From: Chlorops oryzae
Taxonomy: Eukaryota > Arthropoda > Insecta > Diptera > Chloropidae
DNA length: 64,000 nucleotides
Assembly (NCBI GenBank): GCA_020466095.1
Contig: CM035808.1
Location: 1,200,190 to 1,264,189, forward strand
Direction of reading: 5' to 3'
The translations under genes were made by a program, and so were the position numbers. Of this stretch, positions 50,385 through 60,154 are shown piece by piece (position 1 is the stretch's first letter; each line of letters begins with the position of its first letter). The notes under the pieces are model-generated. The model had not been told where the DNA came from. It ran no database searches and was given only the letters and a program-made list of their open reading frames with translations.

Positions 50385-52535
50385 ATGTTGCTGCCAAATT
50401 ATCTAATAATATTTTTCATTTCGCTTTTGCTCGTCGACATTGCTTTGACACGCTCTTCGTGGAACCCCTTTAAACCACCGAATCCACGTTGGGGTCCGGA
50501 CCTGCAAATGCTACGTCGACGAAACAGTAGGTGAATTAATTGAAATTAAAAAGAAATTTCACTTCAATGTCATTCTTTTTTTATTAGCTCCCGATTTTGA
50601 TTATTGGACGGAGGACAGCGGAACGAATATATGGGAACACTGCGGTCTTTTCGAAGGCGATATCATGCTCCATCGTTCTTGGTTTAGAAATGGACTCTTG
50701 AATGAAGGATTGCTATGGCCGGAAGCTACAGTGCCGTTCTACATCGACAGCGATGACTTTAGTAAGTATCTATGCGTTAAAAGGCCGTTGAAAACGAAAG
50801 ACTTAAGAAACGAACTTTCTTCGGATTGAACGTTTTTTTTTTTTTTTTTTTTTTTTCTAAATAAAAAAATAACAGATATTATTTTTGACCATCTCCATAT
50901 TTCATTTTTGGTCAGAGTGGCTAAGGTGTTGGTTAAAGATAACTGATGATGAACCTGAAAGCTAGGTTCGAAACCGGTCGTATCGGCTTTCCACACTTCT
51001 CGGCAATTTATGAAAAATAAATTTTTTCGATTGCCAAAAATTGGGACCAAAAAGCCCAAATAAATAATTTTAAAAAAAATTAAAAATAAAAAAAAAAATA
51101 AGGTGTTATATACTAAATAAATAGAAATAACACAATTCAAATAATTTTTAATATCAAGAGTGTTTAAACATAACCCATATACCGACTTTTGAAATTTCTT
51201 ATAAAAAAATCCCCTTTCAACCCATTTTCCAATTTTTATAACCTAACTGAGGCTTAAATATACGAAATTTACAGTTTCATTAAAATAGTTGAAAAAGTCA
51301 TTTAAAGGCATTTTTGCATTTTGTAACAGACCTAGACTGGAGGTACCCTTAAAAATGATGATCGGGTCCTTTCAACTTTTCCTACTATTCCGTGACTCGT
51401 TAATTTATCGATATTCCTTTCGTAGTACTGTATCCAAACGACCCAAAGACGGATCTGGCTAAATCGAATTCCTGTACCTGTCATTTCATAACACTTGCAA
51501 TGATCACTGGTTCTAGATTTAACCAACAAGGGTCAAATACCTCATGAAAATGTCGGGTAAACACTTCAAACCCCAATGTAATGTAGTCCGATCGCTGAAG
51601 GTTCAAATATTGTTTATTCCTCCTACTCCTTTTGATAAGGGGGGAAATTTTGTTAGATATTGCCTTCAGCACTTACCCCTTATTAATTATTTCTCTTTGA
51701 TTTGAATCGATTTTTCGTTGTTATTCCAATCTACTCCAAACTGATTTTTCTCATTTTCTCATTCATACAACTGCAAATAGATAAAACTGAGATTATGACC
51801 ATCGTCAAGGGCTTCAAAGAGTACCATGAAAAAACTTGCATTCGCTTCCGTCCATATGAGGAGGGCGACAAAAATTGGATTCATGTCAAAGGCAATTACT
51901 CGGGGCTGTTGGTCAAGTGTTGGGCGCCGACAAGGCGGTCAGGTGAATCTTGAAATTCCTTATACATAATATTCCTATTTGCTCACTCGTTTCCATATTT
52001 TATGCCACCCACCAAAGGTACTAAATCTGAACACCCCGAAGTGTGTTCAACACGGCGTTATTGTTCACGAGCTTCTGCATGCCTTGGGTTTCTATCACCA
52101 ACAGAGTGCAACCGAACGCGATGAGTACATTAAGATCAATTGGGAGAATATCCTTGAGGGGCACGCACACAATTTCAACAAATACGCACGAACGCATATA
52201 ACGAATTTCGGCGTGGAATATGATTATCTCAGTGTGATGCATTACAGTTCCAAAGCGTTCACTAAAAATGGTCGGTCAACTATTGAGCCTTTGGTAAGTT
52301 TCAAGAAAATCGATTTCTATTTCCGCAATCGATTTGAAATTTGTATTTATAGGATCCTGAAGCGACGCTTGGACAACGCAATGGATTATCTAAGAAGGAT
52401 GTCTCCAAATTGAATGAAATGTACGAAGAAGACTGCAACAGCGCGAGTTATTTCTTGACTTTTGATAAATTGGAAAAATACTTCAACGATCTTAACAGCT
52501 ATTTTCATAGCAGCTTCAATGATTTCTTGGGCTGA
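50385..52535 (+). CDS. Secreted astacin-family (M12A) metalloprotease, one-base frameshift
   Basis: Zinc endopeptidase of the astacin family, expected to be secreted. Exons by GT-AG splicing: 50385-50526, 50588-50761, 51781-51942, 52018-52293, 52353-52535. Total 937 nt, one more than a multiple of three; dropping one G from GGGG at 51902-51905 gives about 311 residues. Order: hydrophobic signal (LIIFFISLLLVDIA), propeptide with FEGD switch (LFEGDIML), catalytic domain with Cys-Trp-Ser-Ser just after the frameshift, zinc site HELLHALGFYH (residues about 176-186), Met-turn SVMHY (Met233, Tyr235), and a C-terminal Cys in EEDCNS. As written, translation leaves frame before the zinc site, so either the base is an assembly error or the gene is a recent pseudogene; all splice sites and every downstream codon are otherwise intact. 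Closest in style to gut or male accessory-gland astacins of flies. Tail-to-tail with fused, 240 bp apart. Confidence 0.9.
50900..51066 (+). repeat. tRNA-derived SINE candidate in astacin intron 2
   Basis: Box A-like GAGTGGCTAAGGT (about 50915-50927) and a perfect box B GGTTCGAAACC (50965-50975), Ser/Leu-tRNA-like, followed by a unique body and an A-rich end (AAAAAAAATTAAAAATAAAA). No closed cloverleaf, so not a tRNA gene. Confidence 0.5.
51100..51480 (+). mobile_element. Degenerate Helentron-like remnant in astacin intron 2
   Basis: Collinear with 48785-49500: TTTTTAATATCAAGAG, TGAGGCTTAAATATACG, GTTTCATTAAAATAG, TAACAGACCTAGACTGGAGG, GGATCTGGCTAAATCGAATTC. Many small deletions and no GTCY repeat left, so it is older than the copy at 48.7 kb. 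Confidence 0.65.
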
Positions 52536-52613
52536 ATTGTCTTGACCTTAAAGCAGAGAAATTCGGTTCTAAATTATGGAGTAATTTAATAATAACACTT
52601 ATTACCTTAGTTA

Positions 52614-52670
52614 TTTATTATTATTAAATATAAGAGGGAGGATAATCATATTATTTTTCTTAAGAATAAA
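52614..52670. terminator. Overlapping poly(A) signals of astacin (+) and fused (-)
   Basis: AATAAA on + at 52665-52670 serves astacin (130 bp after its stop). AATAAA on - at 52614-52619 is 157 bp beyond the fused stop. If both are used, the two 3' UTRs overlap by about 60-80 bp. Confidence 0.45.
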
Positions 52671-52775
52671 ATGCAAACTGCCGCAGCTCTCCTAAATGTG
52701 TGCTCCGCTTCCTAGAAGTAAAACAAAAATAAATAAATAAAAAATATAAAAAAATTGAAATAAATTGAATGAAAA

Positions 52776-55585
52776 TTATTTTTCTTCTTGAATGCGTACA
52801 TCTTGAACTTCGTTGTTTGAATCATTAGCCAATGCCTCGAAATATTGCTTCATTTTGGAAGACCAAATCGTTTGGAGTCCGCGTAAACTGAAACGCGCTA
52901 ACAACCGGAAGAGCATGCACATGCGCAGGCGCATTAAATCCGAACTATGCTGTAGCAGACTCGCCAACTGTAGCTTCGGATTGAAGACGATCTTTTCTAC
53001 TAGCTCAGCATTTTCCGGCAGTTCACGCAACACCGCACAAAAGAGTGCCACAATGCTATTGGCAGCGCGCACTGCATATACATTTTTGGACTCTGTAAAT
53101 ATATGAAGGACGCGAACAACAATTACATGAAGATTCTTGTTTTTTTTCTTCTTCTTTTTATGGACAAACCGTGATTGAGTACATTTATGAGCAAATCATT
53201 GGCTGCGAGTATAGCAACCGCATCACAAAATTGCGAAAGGAACTGCTGACGGAGGTGAACCAAATGGCAGATCAGTTCGTAAAGTCTTGTCAGGGTTCTA
53301 ATTTCCTCTGTACTTAGTTCAGCAGCACTGCGAAGCGTGCGTGTTTGTTGTGTCATAGACGCGGAAGATTCGTCGGTGCTCTTCTGATAAACCAAAAGCT
53401 TCGATGCGTACATAAGATTCGGCACTAACTTCACATCAGCGTAGACCTTTTTCAATACAATATACAAAAAATAAATTGTTAAAGCTTTTGAAAAAGAAAT
53501 GTGAATGTCATTCAAAAACTTACAGTTTTTATTTGTTCGATAATGCAACTTCCGGACTGACTTAATGCAAACGGTAGCGCCAACAGCATTGCAACGCTTT
53601 CAATAACTTTTGGTGTTGCTCTCGAGTTTCGCAGCGGCGCAACTATAATGCTGACCTTAAAATAAAGTATGTACATTGAAAATTCTTTCTTTGAACTTTT
53701 TCGGCTTACCAGATTCTGTTGCTTCAAAGAGTCCAATTCACCGTCCAAGATCTCTTGCGTTGTTCGTTGCAAAAAGGCCAACCACTCGTCATTTTCGATA
53801 GGTGGATTTTGGGATTCGTCACAGGAGTCCCAACCAGGCAGAAGACATGGTGGAGAGTTCCTTAAAAAAAAAAACAGCCTTTTTTGAAAAACAAACCACA
53901 CCTACCCCAACCCCAATAAAGGAGATACTACTCACTCTGTGCTGCGTTTCTCGTCTGCCGATTGATTGGAGTTTTTGGAAGTCTTCAATGCAACGCTTTG
54001 CCCTTTGCCTTCTAAGCATTCTTGTTCACGAGCTCTTTCCTTGCGACTTTGTTGTGAATTCAATTGCTGCCCGTCGGCATCATTACTTTGTCCCAATCGT
54101 AAAGAGAAATTGTCCAGATTTTGGCTAAGTTTGCGCTTTTCCAAATCCTTATTTCTCGACTTCTTCAAACTCAATTGGGCCACATTTTTATTTACGCTTT
54201 CGTTGTTAGGAGGAGTCATTGTCGTTGTTGCTGTCGCTGGGAAATTATCATTCAAATGATTTAATATCAAATTCTTATTCCCACTGACGAAGCAAGTTTG
54301 GGAATTGACAACAGGTACAGCCGCTTCGCACGCTAATTTTTGCAAGTCCAAGTGCTGACGATTCACGCCTTTAAAAGAGCACTCGGCGAATGGAACTACA
54401 ATGGTATTCTCATTGTCTTCGAAATCCGTTTCCAGTTGTTCTACATCACTGTGGGCGATAGCGTTAATACTGTCACGAGATGAACTCAAATTGTCTGTAA
54501 CTATTTCACTTTTCTGCGTCAATTCAATCGCTTCGAATTGTTTAGATAGTTCCTTCGAAATCGTTTCATTTGGACTTTGCTTCTCCTTCTTCTTCGTTTC
54601 CTTCGTTTCCTTGGAAGTCTTTTCTGGATTTATAAACGGCGAACTGTCAGATTTGACACACGATGTTAGCAATTTTCCTTCGACAAACGGATGACAGAGT
54701 ATTTGTGACCAACTTATACGCATTGTAGGATCCTTTTCCAATAATCCCTGTAAGAACGAGCGACAATCACTGCTTAGGAAACTAGGCCACTTGACCTCCT
54801 CGTATTTGATCAATTTAACCAAATGCAATATGGATGTGGTACAAAAAGGCGGCTGCCCCGCCAAGCACTCGTACGATATGCAACCGAGTGACCACATATC
54901 TGCTTGATGGTCATATGGGCGCTCGGCCAACAATTCTGGAGCCATATACAATGGCGTTCCCTTTGAAATTTAACGAGTACATTATATAAATATATATTTT
55001 TGATATAGAAATATAATTGATAGTTAGTAGGTAGTACCTTTATCGATGTCAAGACATGCGTTCCCATTGTCATATTTCGTGCCAAACCGAAATCGCATAG
55101 CTTCGCATGAAGATCTTCACTTAAAAGGACATTTTGGGGCTTCAAATCACGATGGAGTATTCGATTCGAATGCAAATAGTACAAAGCAGAAACCAAGTGA
55201 CATATTAGGCCTTGAGCACGCTCCTCCTCTAAAGCGCCATAACGTCCTAAATAGCGATGCAGATCGGTGTAAGCGAATTGCGTTACAACAACAAGATCAT
55301 GCTTAGTTTCGAACGATTCCAGCATCGCTATTATGTTGGGATGTTTAATTTTCGCTTGGATATCGCATTCTACAAATTGAAGAAATAACTGTTAAGAGTC
55401 GCCATTTTCAAAAAGGAGCCCTTTTTTCACTTACCTCTTCGGAGATTTTTCAGCTCTTTGTTTGAGCGGCCGCGTTTCGAAATGATTTTTATTGCGACCA
55501 ATTGCCCGTCAGCCTTGTGGTAGGCTTTGTACACTCGCCCAAAGGATCCTTCGCCTATTAGCGAGTTGACGGTATACCGATTCAT
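52776..55585 (-). CDS. fu: Serine/threonine kinase Fused (Hedgehog pathway)
   Basis: Orthologue of Drosophila fused (STK36), the cytoplasmic kinase that with Costal2 and Su(fu) relays Smoothened signals to Ci. Exons (5' to 3' on -): 55585-55435, 55369-55038, 54960-53936, 53860-53710, 53655-53524, 53446-53170, 53092-52776; 2385 nt, 794 residues, near the roughly 800 of the fly protein. All introns are 54-77 bp with GT-AG ends and phases agree. The kinase domain is N-terminal: glycine loop GEGSFG (11-16), Lys33 in [12 protein letters not shown] (Asp125), DFG (143-145), GTPLYMAPE (162-170). The segments [24 protein letters not shown] and HPFVEG are hallmark Fused sequence. Residues from about 260 to 500 are low-complexity Lys/Glu/Ser/Asn-rich; the C-terminal regulatory region ([24 protein letters not shown]) resembles that needed for Costal2/Su(fu) contact. 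Start is the conserved MNRY. Intact, no frameshift. Confidence 0.96.
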
Positions 55586-56226
55586 TGTTTTTCATTTACA
55601 ATTCCGAAATTTTGTTCTTTTCGATCAAAAACTTGTTGCATTTGCAAACAAAGAATGCAAACGATTGAAATGCAGGGCTGGCATTTTTTTTAATGCAATG
55701 TTTCCAATACCGCGCGAGCTGCGTGAGTTTCACGCGGACGCATGCAGACGGTTGCAACAGACAAGTGTGTCTGTCCGACAGAAGCTGATTCACAATAATT
55801 ATTGTAGACAGATGTGAAACATTTGGAATGGAATAGATTATCATCGGCCGCAATTTGCAGACGGAGCCATCTTTTTCAAATGGACCGAATTATTTTGTAC
55901 TCCCATTATATATATATATTAAAATGATATTAGTTGGTTTATTAGTTCGAATAAAGACAGATATCTTTATTATTCCTGTCATTTCTTAAGATTTAAAAGT
56001 TATCCCATCATTCACATCCAAAAACACGAGCAAAAAACTAGTAAAAAAAAAAAAAAAAAAAAACCTGATCCGAGCTCAGTTCAACCTCTCTTCGATGGTT
56101 TATTGAGAATTTCAGACTTGACGGTGATCACGCGATGTTGGAAAGAACACTTAATAAAGTAAATTGAAAATATGAGGGAAAACCGGCTGCTTGGAACAGT
56201 GATGCCAACTTAATCGTATTCGGACT
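55586..56226. other. fused upstream region
   Basis: 5' flank of fused with possible shared promoter function toward the divergent EcK-like gene. Contains an AT run TATATATATATT at 55909 and an A-run at 56041-56061. No coding exon. Confidence 0.4.
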
Positions 56227-56485
56227 ACATATCGCACCCGGACAACTAAAGTGGCACAACTCAAAATTTGCCATTTTTCAGAAAACGCGAATAAACAAAA
56301 TTCGTCGCAGTGTCGATCAAAGCAGGAAAAAAGACATTACGGCTTTTTTCGGTCTTTTATAATGAGAAAAATGGAATGGAATTTTTCCTGTAGGTAGACG
56401 GATGACTTGGGAACAAGATTCATAGCATAACTCGAATTTCAGAAATTTTGAGTTGTGTCAGTTTAGTTGTCAGGGTGCGATATGT
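56227..56485. mobile_element. MITE with long (about 45 bp) terminal inverted repeats
   Basis: Left ACATATCGCACCCGGACAAC, continuing TAAAGTGGCACAACTCAAAA; the right end inverted reads ACATATCGCACCCTGACAAC, continuing TAAACTGACACAACTCAAAA. Only a few mismatches over about 45 bp, total 259 bp. Superfamily undetermined. Confidence 0.72.
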
Positions 56486-56612
56486 GTTCTACATATGACT
56501 AAAACACAAGAAAAATTGCTAAAAAAGAATTAAATGACGAGCAAACTTACTGCTCTTCAAATAAATATCAGCTTCCTGTTCCGAGTTTTGTCACGCCCAG
56601 CACTATTGCGAC

Positions 56613-56986
56613 CAGTGTTGTCGTTTTCGTATCTCAGAAAATAGCAAAATGTCTTTAAAATAGTAGTTTTTATAAAATAAAAGGAGTATATTAAAAAATA
56701 GGAATTTTTAATAATACAAGAAAAAGAAAACGTAGTTAGGCTAGTTTAAAAACCTCGAAGACTCGTAAACCAAGAAGGCTTTTTTCACTTTTAATGGAAT
56801 GTTCTAGTTACTTAAAGTATATGTATATATATAGGATTGCCAGACAGTTAATTTTCACCGCACAAAGCTATAACAAAATTGATTTACAACCAAATAGTAG
56901 TACGTTAGCGAAAGGAGTAGTAAAGTAGTACGGCAACACAAAAAGGAGCAAAAAAAAACTACTATAGTAGCATTTCGACAGCACTG
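56613..56986. mobile_element. hAT MITE with CAGTGTTGTCG ends
   Basis: Left CAGTGTTGTCGTTTTCG and right ATTTCGACAGCACTG, flanked by perfect 8-bp duplications ATTGCGAC (56605-56612, 56987-56994). 374 bp, rich in GTAGTA/TACTAC motifs, non-coding. Confidence 0.88.
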
Positions 56987-57036
56987 ATTGCGACACTTAT
57001 TCGCTCTTCACCAAAACTTAGGGAAGACCTTAAGCG

Positions 57037-57429
57037 CAGTGCTGTCGGAATTACTACAATTGTAGTATTTTACTACATTTTCATCACCCTTACTACTATA
57101 CTACTAAAGTTGAAATATTACTACATTTCTCTAAAAATGCAGATCTGTATAGTAGATTACAAGTATCCGTCAAAAATTTTTTTCTCAAAAATGAAAAAAG
57201 ACAGGTATACAAAAAAAATTTTTTTTTTCATTTCGTAAAATTTACTCGGATACAGTTGTACCATTTATGTTTCATCCAGGAAATAGTCTTTAAGAGAAGT
57301 GCATTCGTTAAATATTATATTTCCAACCTATTTTATTTGATTTCCTAAAAGTACTACAATATGCCCCAAAATACTACTAAAAAAAATGCAAGTTATACTA
57401 CTAAACGAAAATTGAAAACGACAGCACTG
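57037..57429. mobile_element. hAT MITE with CAGTGCTGTCG ends
   Basis: Left CAGTGCTGTCGGAATTACTA and right AAAACGACAGCACTG, flanked by perfect 8-bp duplications CTTAAGCG (57029-57036, 57430-57437). 393 bp, with TACTACA repeats. Same family as 56613-56986, 50 bp away. Confidence 0.9.
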
Positions 57430-57676
57430 CTTAAGCGTACGCAATGAGAGAGCACAAAAGGGCTATATGTAGCATGCCGACCCTGACATTGTGAATGCAT
57501 TTCCTACAAACACACGCAAAACAATATATGATGATAACACAAGTGCACTTCATAACTCAATTGACATTACTTAATATAAATTAAAATGACGCGGCCGATT
57601 TTACAGTTTCAACGCTGCAGCAGCGGCATCGATAGTCAGTATTCAGTCGAAAATAAACTTCGAGAAGGAATTGATC

Positions 57677-60067
57677 ATGAAGTTATCCGACATTTCAAAA
57701 GAATTCAATCAAAATACTTTAGATGGCATAATTCAAAAAGCAGGAGGAACGCATCATACTTCTTTTAAATTCGGCAAAGGTTTCAAAAAAGGCGATTCGT
57801 ATTTGAGCAGAGTTTTCCGGCTCTGCGTTTATGGAGTCAACGAAAAAAATGGGTAAGAAACATCTAGCCCTACCATCTTTTTTAAACATGTTCAAACTTT
57901 TTTTTATCAAAAGAACAATCTTCGAATTGTTGCGAGTCTTTCAAGTAGATTTTAAGAGGCGAAAAACTTATAATTAGGCGTCACATGATTCCGCGACATG
58001 AGCGTGAGCCATTAGTGAATGAGACAAGTTTATTTTTACGTTACGATTACGTTAAATGTTATGTTATGTTATGTTATGTTATGTTATGTTATTGTTATGT
58101 TATGTTTTTTTATGTTATGTTATGTTATGTATATGTTATTATGTTATGTTATGTTATGTTATGTTATATTATGTTATATATTTATGTTATGTTATTATTT
58201 TAATGTTATGTTTATGTTATGTTATATTATGTTATGTTATGTTTATGTTATGTTATGTTATGTTATTATATGTATTTATGTTATGTTATGTGTTATTTAT
58301 GTTATGTTATGTATTTATGTTATTTTATGTTATGTTATATGTTATATGTTATTATGTTATGTTATGTTTATGTTATTTATGTTATATTATGTTATGTTAT
58401 TATGTTTTTATTTATTTATGTTATGTTATATGTTATGTTATGTATTATTATGTTATTGTTATGTTATGTTATGTTATGTTATTTATGTTATTATGTTATG
58501 TTATTTATGTTATTTATGTTATGTATATATGTTATTATTATGTTATGTTATGTTATGTTATTGTTTATATTATGTTATGTTATGTTATGTTATGTTATGT
58601 TATGTTATTTATGTATGTTATTTTAATGATTTATATTATGTAGTTCTTTGAGTTATTTTTTGTATTAATGCGCGCAAATATACAACGATTAATTAACTAA
58701 TTAATTTATTGTCCTACAGTGAACCGATTGAAGTGAATTTAATTGTCAAATCGATGCCCGATAATCTCGCAAGGCGTAAAGTTTTTCGCTCTGCCGATTT
58801 CTTTCGCAATGAGATTAATTTCTATACAAAACTTATTCCTGCTTGGGAGAAATTCCAATCTGAACGAAAGCCGAGAAATCCATTTCAAGAGTATCCCAAA
58901 TGTTATGCCAGTCATTGCGATGGTGAAAATGACTTCATAGCATTGGAAGATGTTTGTTTTCTTGGCTATGGAGCACCCAATAGGTAAATAAATGACTTAT
59001 TTAAAAACTATGGATGTATGTGTATTACTGAAGGAAACTTTTGCTCTTTGTTGCAGACAGGAATATATAACATTAGAAGAATGTCTTTTGACGATGCGTA
59101 CTCTCGGACGTTTTCATGGCCTTTCGTTAGCCTTTAAAGCAATGGATCCTAAGGGCTTCGAAGCAGCTGCAAATCAACTGGAGGTACGTGCGATGCTTTC
59201 AAAAGCGATTACAATGTTGTTCTTTATATTATTTTTTTTTTTTTCTTGTTGTTTAGGAAACCTACTACTCCGAAAAGCTTCGTTCTTGGTATATAGGCTT
59301 TCTCAACATAGCATGTGATGTAGCCAAAGATGCTGTTAGAAAGACTTACCCAGGCACGAAATATGAAACAATATCGTGCAATTTTCTGACAGCTAAAACC
59401 CTCTATGATGACCTCATACACCTGGTATCAAGCAAATGTAAGAGATTCTGCCCGATTTATGGATTAATCTGATTTAAAAAAAAAAAAACTTATTACAGCC
59501 AAATTGAGTGTCATCGGCCATGGTGACTGTTGGACACCAAACTTTTTAACACGATTTAGTGAAACCGGCACGCCAGAAGCTATCACCATTATTGATTTTC
59601 AGTTAGCTCGTTATGCTTCGCTGGCTGTGGACTTATCATTCTTTATTTATTCATGCACGAGCGAATCTTTGCGTGATCAACATTACGAGACCATATTAAT
59701 GGTAATGTAATGTCAAAAAAAAATTTGATTAGGATTTTATTGTCAGATTTTTATTTTTACCATTAGGAGTACCACAAAAGCGCCTGTGAACTCATATCGG
59801 ATTTGGGAGCTAATGCTGAGATGGTGATTTCCTGGCAGGACCTTCTCAACGAACTAAAGGAATACGCTCGATTTGGCTGTGGCATGGGAATCGAATCACT
59901 GCCAATGTCCTTGATTGAAGACGACGAAGTTGCTGATCTGGACGGGATTCAAGAAAACGATGTATTGACCGACGTTTGGAAAATTCAAACCATTCGAAGA
60001 AGCTAAAAAGAGAGAACGCATTGCCCAGATCTTCAAGCATGCTATCGATTCGGGATATATAAGATAG
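57677..60067 (+). CDS. Ecdysteroid-kinase-like (EcKL) protein, one-base frameshift near the end
   Basis: Member of the insect EcKinase/DUF227 family (protein-kinase-like small-molecule kinases; some phosphorylate ecdysteroids, others are linked to detoxification). Exons: 57677-57852, 58720-58983, 59057-59183, 59257-59437, 59499-59701, 59767-60067. Signature: Brenner-type HGDCWTPN (His257, Asp259, Asn264) and the metal-binding IDFQ (Asp282) followed by DLSFFIY; upstream LGRFHGLSLAF is also typical. The reading frame as written ends at 60006 after an aberrant WKIQTIRRS. Removing one A from AAAA at 59980-59983 restores the family C-terminus (FKPFEEAKKRERIAQ) to a stop at 60065-60067, total about 416 residues, the usual length. 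The ATG at 57677 is preferred because it continues into the family alignment; an upstream ATG (57586) is in another frame. Intron 1 (867 bp) is filled by a TTATG repeat. Convergent with the hexosaminidase. Confidence 0.9.
58050..58625 (+). repeat. (TTATG)n pentanucleotide satellite in EcKL intron 1
   Basis: About 575 bp of TTATG/TTATGT with occasional one- to four-base variants (TTATTATG, TATATG). It makes up most of the 867-bp intron and generates Met/Leu/Cys/Tyr pseudo-frames in all three forward frames, which are not genes. Confidence 0.95.
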
Positions 60068-60091
60068 ACAAAAGTTCTTTTAAGAAAATTT

Positions 60092-60100
60092 TTTATTAAA
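60092..60100. terminator. Shared bidirectional poly(A) signal of EcKL (+) and hexosaminidase (-)
   Basis: The nonamer TTTATTAAA contains AATAAA on the minus strand (60092-60097) and ATTAAA on the plus strand (60095-60100). It is the only good signal in the 87-bp gap between the two stop codons. Confidence 0.5.
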
Positions 60101-60154
60101 AACAAATTTAGCAAATTATTGACCGAACACTCCGAAATTTTCATTAAAGCTCTT

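Noticed and set aside
57586..57768. Upstream 60-codon frame before the EcKL gene
   Set aside because: Different frame from the conserved coding sequence and no similarity; treated as 5' UTR.
58019..58651. 210-, 195- and 135-codon overlapping frames
   Set aside because: Produced by the TTATG repeat inside an intron of the EcKL gene.
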